14,722 bases of DNA from assembly GCA_943359405.1 (NCBI GenBank), contig CALRHO010000014.1, forward strand, positions 1 through 14,722, in the 5' to 3' direction. The stretch's first letter is position 1. Each line of letters starts with the position of its first letter. A program made the position numbers and the translations under genes. Origin of the DNA: Candidatus Nomurabacteria bacterium. Lineage in GTDB: Bacteria > Patescibacteriota > Minisyncoccia > Phycocordibacterales > UBA918. Below the pieces are notes generated by a model, which saw only the letters and a program-made list of their open reading frames with translations, did no database searches and had not been told where the DNA came from. Shown here piece after piece: positions 12,719-14,722 of the stretch.

Positions 12719-13660
12719 ATGAACCACTTACCCCTGATCGACGATTTTCTACTCCATATCCAAGCGAACAATTATTCGCACGAGACGCTCTACAACTATG
12801 AGCGCGATCTCGATACGTTTGCCCAATTTTTACAGAACGAACTCCGCGGCCTTGAATTCTCCAAAATCACCAAAAAGACTATTGAGCAGTACAAGGCCTA
12901 CCTCAACTCCCCCACCCGTAAGACCTCGGGGGGTCAGGAGTCTGAGGTCAAACTAAAGAGTGGTTCGATTAACCGTCACCTCACCTCCCTGCGTCGCTAC
13001 CTCAACTTCCTCATTGACATGGACGAGACAGTCCCCGTACCACCCACCTCTATCAAACTCCTCCGTATGGGTAAGCAGCATAGTCAGATTGCCGAATTTG
13101 AGGAGATGATCAAACTCATCGAGTGTCCCGCTACTATCGAGCAGGATCAGTTTGTGAAGTTACGTAATCGTGCCATGCTCGAGACCTTGTTTGCGAGTGG
13201 CATGCGTATCTCCGAGCTCATCTCCTTGCGTCGCAACCAGCTTGATCACACCGGTAAAATCTTTGTTGAAGGTAAGGGTCGCAAGCGTCGCTTTATCTAC
13301 CTCACGCCACGCGCCGAGGGTCATATCCGTGAGTACCTCAAACTAAGAAACGATGAGAACCCTTTTATCTTTGTGGCTGAGCGCGGCCTCAATGCTGCAA
13401 ATAAAAAAAAGCATATCTCCCCCAACTACGTACAAATGAAAATTAAGTGGTACCGCGAATACCTGGGCATGAGTATCAAAACGAGTGCCCACAGCCTCCG
13501 TCATGGCTTTGCTACGTATCTGGCTGAGCAAGGCGCAAACCCTGCCGCCATCCAAGTCCTCCTCGGTCACGAGTCACTAGAGACCACCACGCGGTATGTA
13601 CACGCCTCCGACCGCTACGCCGAAACCACCCACCGCGAATTCCACCCGCTTAAGAAGTAA
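12719..13660 (+). CDS. Tyrosine recombinase XerC/XerD family
   Basis: 313 residues, normal length for Xer. N-terminal SAM-like DNA-binding domain about 1-100 (LHIQANNYSHETLYNYERDL, then SINRHLTSLRRYLNFL). All catalytic residues are present: R163 in SGMRISEL, K186 in EGKGRKRR, H258 and R261 in HSLRHGFAT, H284 in LGHESLETT and nucleophile Y293 in TRYVH. Xer enzymes resolve chromosome dimers at dif. Chromosomal XerC, XerD and single-Xer proteins cannot be separated by eye, so no symbol is given. The ATG at 12719 has no Shine-Dalgarno; its leader is pyrimidine-rich. A dif-like sequence sits upstream, as is known for xerS/difSL in streptococci and xerH/difH in epsilonproteobacteria. An integrase of a mobile element is less likely, as no other mobile-element genes are seen. 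Confidence 0.92.
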   Translation: MNHLPLIDDFLLHIQANNYSHETLYNYERDLDTFAQFLQNELRGLEFSKITKKTIEQYKAYLNSPTRKTSGGQESEVKLKSGSINRHLTSLRRYLNFLIDMDETVPVPPTSIKLLRMGKQHSQIAEFEEMIKLIECPATIEQDQFVKLRNRAMLETLFASGMRISELISLRRNQLDHTGKIFVEGKGRKRRFIYLTPRAEGHIREYLKLRNDENPFIFVAERGLNAANKKKHISPNYVQMKIKWYREYLGMSIKTSAHSLRHGFATYLAEQGANPAAIQVLLGHESLETTTRYVHASDRYAETTHREFHPLKK

Positions 13661-13685
13661 GGCCACGGCGTCTAGGCTTTAAAAT

Positions 13686-13713
13686 TTGAAGTTTATTTTA
13701 GTCCGTGTATAGT
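13686..13713 (+). promoter_or_regulatory. Promoter of the 37-aa basic protein gene
   Basis: TTGAAG (13686-13691), a 16-nt spacer and TATAGT (13708-13713): the best two-box promoter in the window. A leader of about 20 nt carrying AAAGGAGG follows. Confidence 0.6.
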
Positions 13714-13741
13714 TATCTAGCCCCAAAGGAGGGGGTTGTAC

Positions 13742-13855
13742 ATGGCCAAGGGCAAGAACCAAAACCGCCACAAGCGGCCGAATTCTGGCAAGCAGAAGGC
13801 CAAGCAACTGGCGCGGAGGAGGGAACGCAAGAAGAACGCCAAGAACCTCAGCTGA
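13742..13855 (+). CDS. 37-aa highly basic small protein, unknown function
   Basis: A short ORF from ATG 13742 to TGA 13853-13855, preceded by a strong Shine-Dalgarno (AAAGGAGG at 13725-13732, 9 nt spacing), a good promoter and a GC-rich terminator. The product begins MAKGKNQNRHKRPNSGK and continues QKAKQLARRRERKKNAKNLS. It has about 17 lysines, arginines and histidines, one acidic residue, and no aromatic residue or cysteine. Such composition fits an RNA- or ribosome-binding peptide, comparable in style with small basic ribosomal proteins, but I see no match to a named one. Codon choice (AAG, AAC, GGC, CGG, AGG) and purine-rich coding strand differ from the pyrimidine-rich neighbours. It lies between xer and convergent murI as its own unit. 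Confidence 0.75.
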   Translation: MAKGKNQNRHKRPNSGKQKAKQLARRRERKKNAKNLS

Positions 13856-13890
13856 GGATCAGCACACGAACGAGGTAACGCCCTCGTCCC

Positions 13891-13913
13891 GCCGCCGGCC
13901 CCTAGCCGGCGGC
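13891..13913 (+). terminator. GC-rich hairpin terminator between the 37-aa gene and murI
   Basis: Perfect 9-bp arms, GCCGCCGGC (13891-13899) and GCCGGCGGC (13905-13913), with a 5-nt loop, followed by TTCCCTGTTT on the plus strand, a weak T-tract. A small CGAGG/CCTCG hairpin (13871-13886) precedes it. On the minus strand it lies 8 nt after the murI stop but without a T-tract. Confidence 0.65.
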
Positions 13914-13921
13914 TTCCCTGT

Positions 13922-14722
13922 TTAGTCCTCACTCACGAATACACCACCAAGCAGTTGCGCAATTACCCGATCATAGTCAGGTCGATGGGCCGTGAGATGA
14001 ATGCTTCGTCGCCCACCTAGCACTAGCCCCTCCCCACCCGCAACCACCGTCGCCAGTTCGGGATGAGCTGCCACATACGCCTCTAACTTTTGTGGAATAA
14101 TTTCATCTTGGGAGTAAAAGCGAAGTCGCTCGCCACAGTGCGTCCGTAGCCCGGCAGTTAGTTCGGTATAGTGGGTACAACCTAGCACCACGGCGGTAAT
14201 GGCAGGCCGCTGCGCTGTCTGCTCGTCTATCCGCGCAATAGCTGCCCGCACCGCCTCCTCCCCCTTCCCTGCCTCTATGAGAGGTACGAGTTCCGGTGCT
14301 GCAACACTGTGGAGTGACAGTACGCTCGCACGTTTTTGTAGTTCCCGTTCATACTTCTGTGACTCTACCGTCCGCTTGGTAGCCAGAAGGAGGGCTGCCT
14401 CCACCCCATCAGTAATCAGCGTTTCCACTGTGGGAATAATCACGCCCAAAATACGTCGCTCGGGGTAGTGCTTCGGTAGGTATTCGTCCTGTAGTTTTCG
14501 CAGTGTCTCGGCCGACGCAGTGTTACAAGCAACAATAATGAGCGCGCACCCCTCCCCAAAGAGGTAATCCATCGCCGCCACTGACAATGCGTAGATTTCC
14601 GCCTCGCTCTTATCACCATACGGCAAGTTGGCTGTGTCCCCATAGTAGACATAGTCATACTGGGGCAATTGCTTTACCACAGCCCGCAGTATCGTAAGCC
14701 CACCGAGACCAGAGTCAAACAA
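13922..14722 (-). CDS. murI: Glutamate racemase (5' end beyond window)
   Basis: A cytoplasmic enzyme that interconverts L- and D-glutamate, supplying D-Glu for peptidoglycan stem peptides. About 266 residues are visible and the frame runs off the window end. The first complete codon is TTG, read here as an internal residue of the usual IGxFDSGxGG N terminus, so probably only a handful of residues are missing. Signatures: FDSGLGGLTILR with the conserved Asp, YGDTANLPYGDKS, the first catalytic cysteine in VACNTASAE, the region ELVPLIEAG, and the second catalytic cysteine and histidine in GCTHYTEL. Stop TAA at 13922-13924. It is convergent with the 37-aa gene and fits the wall-synthesis content of this window. 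Confidence 0.95.
   Translation of the reverse strand: MFDSGLGGLTILRAVVKQLPQYDYVYYGDTANLPYGDKSEAEIYALSVAAMDYLFGEGCALIIVACNTASAETLRKLQDEYLPKHYPERRILGVIIPTVETLITDGVEAALLLATKRTVESQKYERELQKRASVLSLHSVAAPELVPLIEAGKGEEAVRAAIARIDEQTAQRPAITAVVLGCTHYTELTAGLRTHCGERLRFYSQDEIIPQKLEAYVAAHPELATVVAGGEGLVLGGRRSIHLTAHRPDYDRVIAQLLGGVFVSED

Noticed and set aside
1..14722. CRISPR array, insertion sequence or prophage
   Set aside because: No regularly spaced direct repeats, transposase or phage structural genes; the Xer gene alone does not indicate a mobile element.
12600..14722. Replication terminus marked by a G/C skew switch at the dif-like site
   Set aside because: By rough counting the plus strand is C-rich in the plus-strand genes and still slightly C-rich through murI, with no clear switch. 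The window is too short to decide.

Overview
This window looks like chromosomal DNA from a small-genome, cell-wall-synthesising bacterium, most likely a member of the Candidate Phyla Radiation (Patescibacteria, perhaps a Parcubacteria-like lineage). The placement is an inference. It rests on diverged but recognisable MraY, FtsW, MurG and AspRS motifs, very tight gene packing with ATGA overlaps, and an almost complete lack of Shine-Dalgarno sequences in front of the conserved genes. TGA is used as a stop codon (scpB, mraY, ftsW, the 37-aa gene), so the TGA-recoding Gracilibacteria/Absconditabacteria are excluded. There are no tRNA or rRNA genes, CRISPR arrays, insertion sequences or phage genes.

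Layout. 1-506: 3' end of aspS, followed by two hairpin terminators. 606-830 (minus): orphan 74-aa protein. 968-2398: M17 leucyl aminopeptidase. 2489-2992: exported two-cysteine protein of unknown function. 3058-4387: scpA and scpB, the non-SMC subunits of condensin. 4384-11481: a dense run of envelope genes, D,D-carboxypeptidase, mraY, ftsW, murG, then gltX, then an M23 coiled-coil murein hydrolase. 11482-12718: an accessory-looking region with a 145-aa orphan on the minus strand, a possible 52-aa ORF, and about 570 bp of non-coding DNA with large hairpins. 12719-13660: a XerC/D-type tyrosine recombinase. 13742-13855: a 37-aa, very basic protein with a strong Shine-Dalgarno. 13922-14722 (minus): glutamate racemase murI, cut by the window end.

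How it works together. Most of the window serves growth and division. MurI supplies D-glutamate, MraY and MurG make lipid I and lipid II, FtsW polymerises glycan, and the D,D-carboxypeptidase and M23 enzyme trim or split the wall. ScpA/ScpB (with Smc, not in this window) organise the chromosome, and Xer would resolve chromosome dimers.

Most interesting signals. (1) A 28-bp sequence at 12654-12681 with the 11-6-11 geometry of a dif site lies about 40 bp upstream of the xer gene and overlaps its probable promoter. (2) Five conserved genes (pepA, scpA, scpB, murG, M23 peptidase) have an extended -10 box (TGnTAnnnT) ending only 6-10 nt before the ATG, predicting leaderless or nearly leaderless transcripts, while three small or orphan genes instead have Shine-Dalgarno leaders. 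(3) The scpA -10 box is built into the descending arm of the upstream terminator hairpin. (4) The non-coding block 12219-12644 holds two long imperfect hairpins that match no RNA family I recognise.
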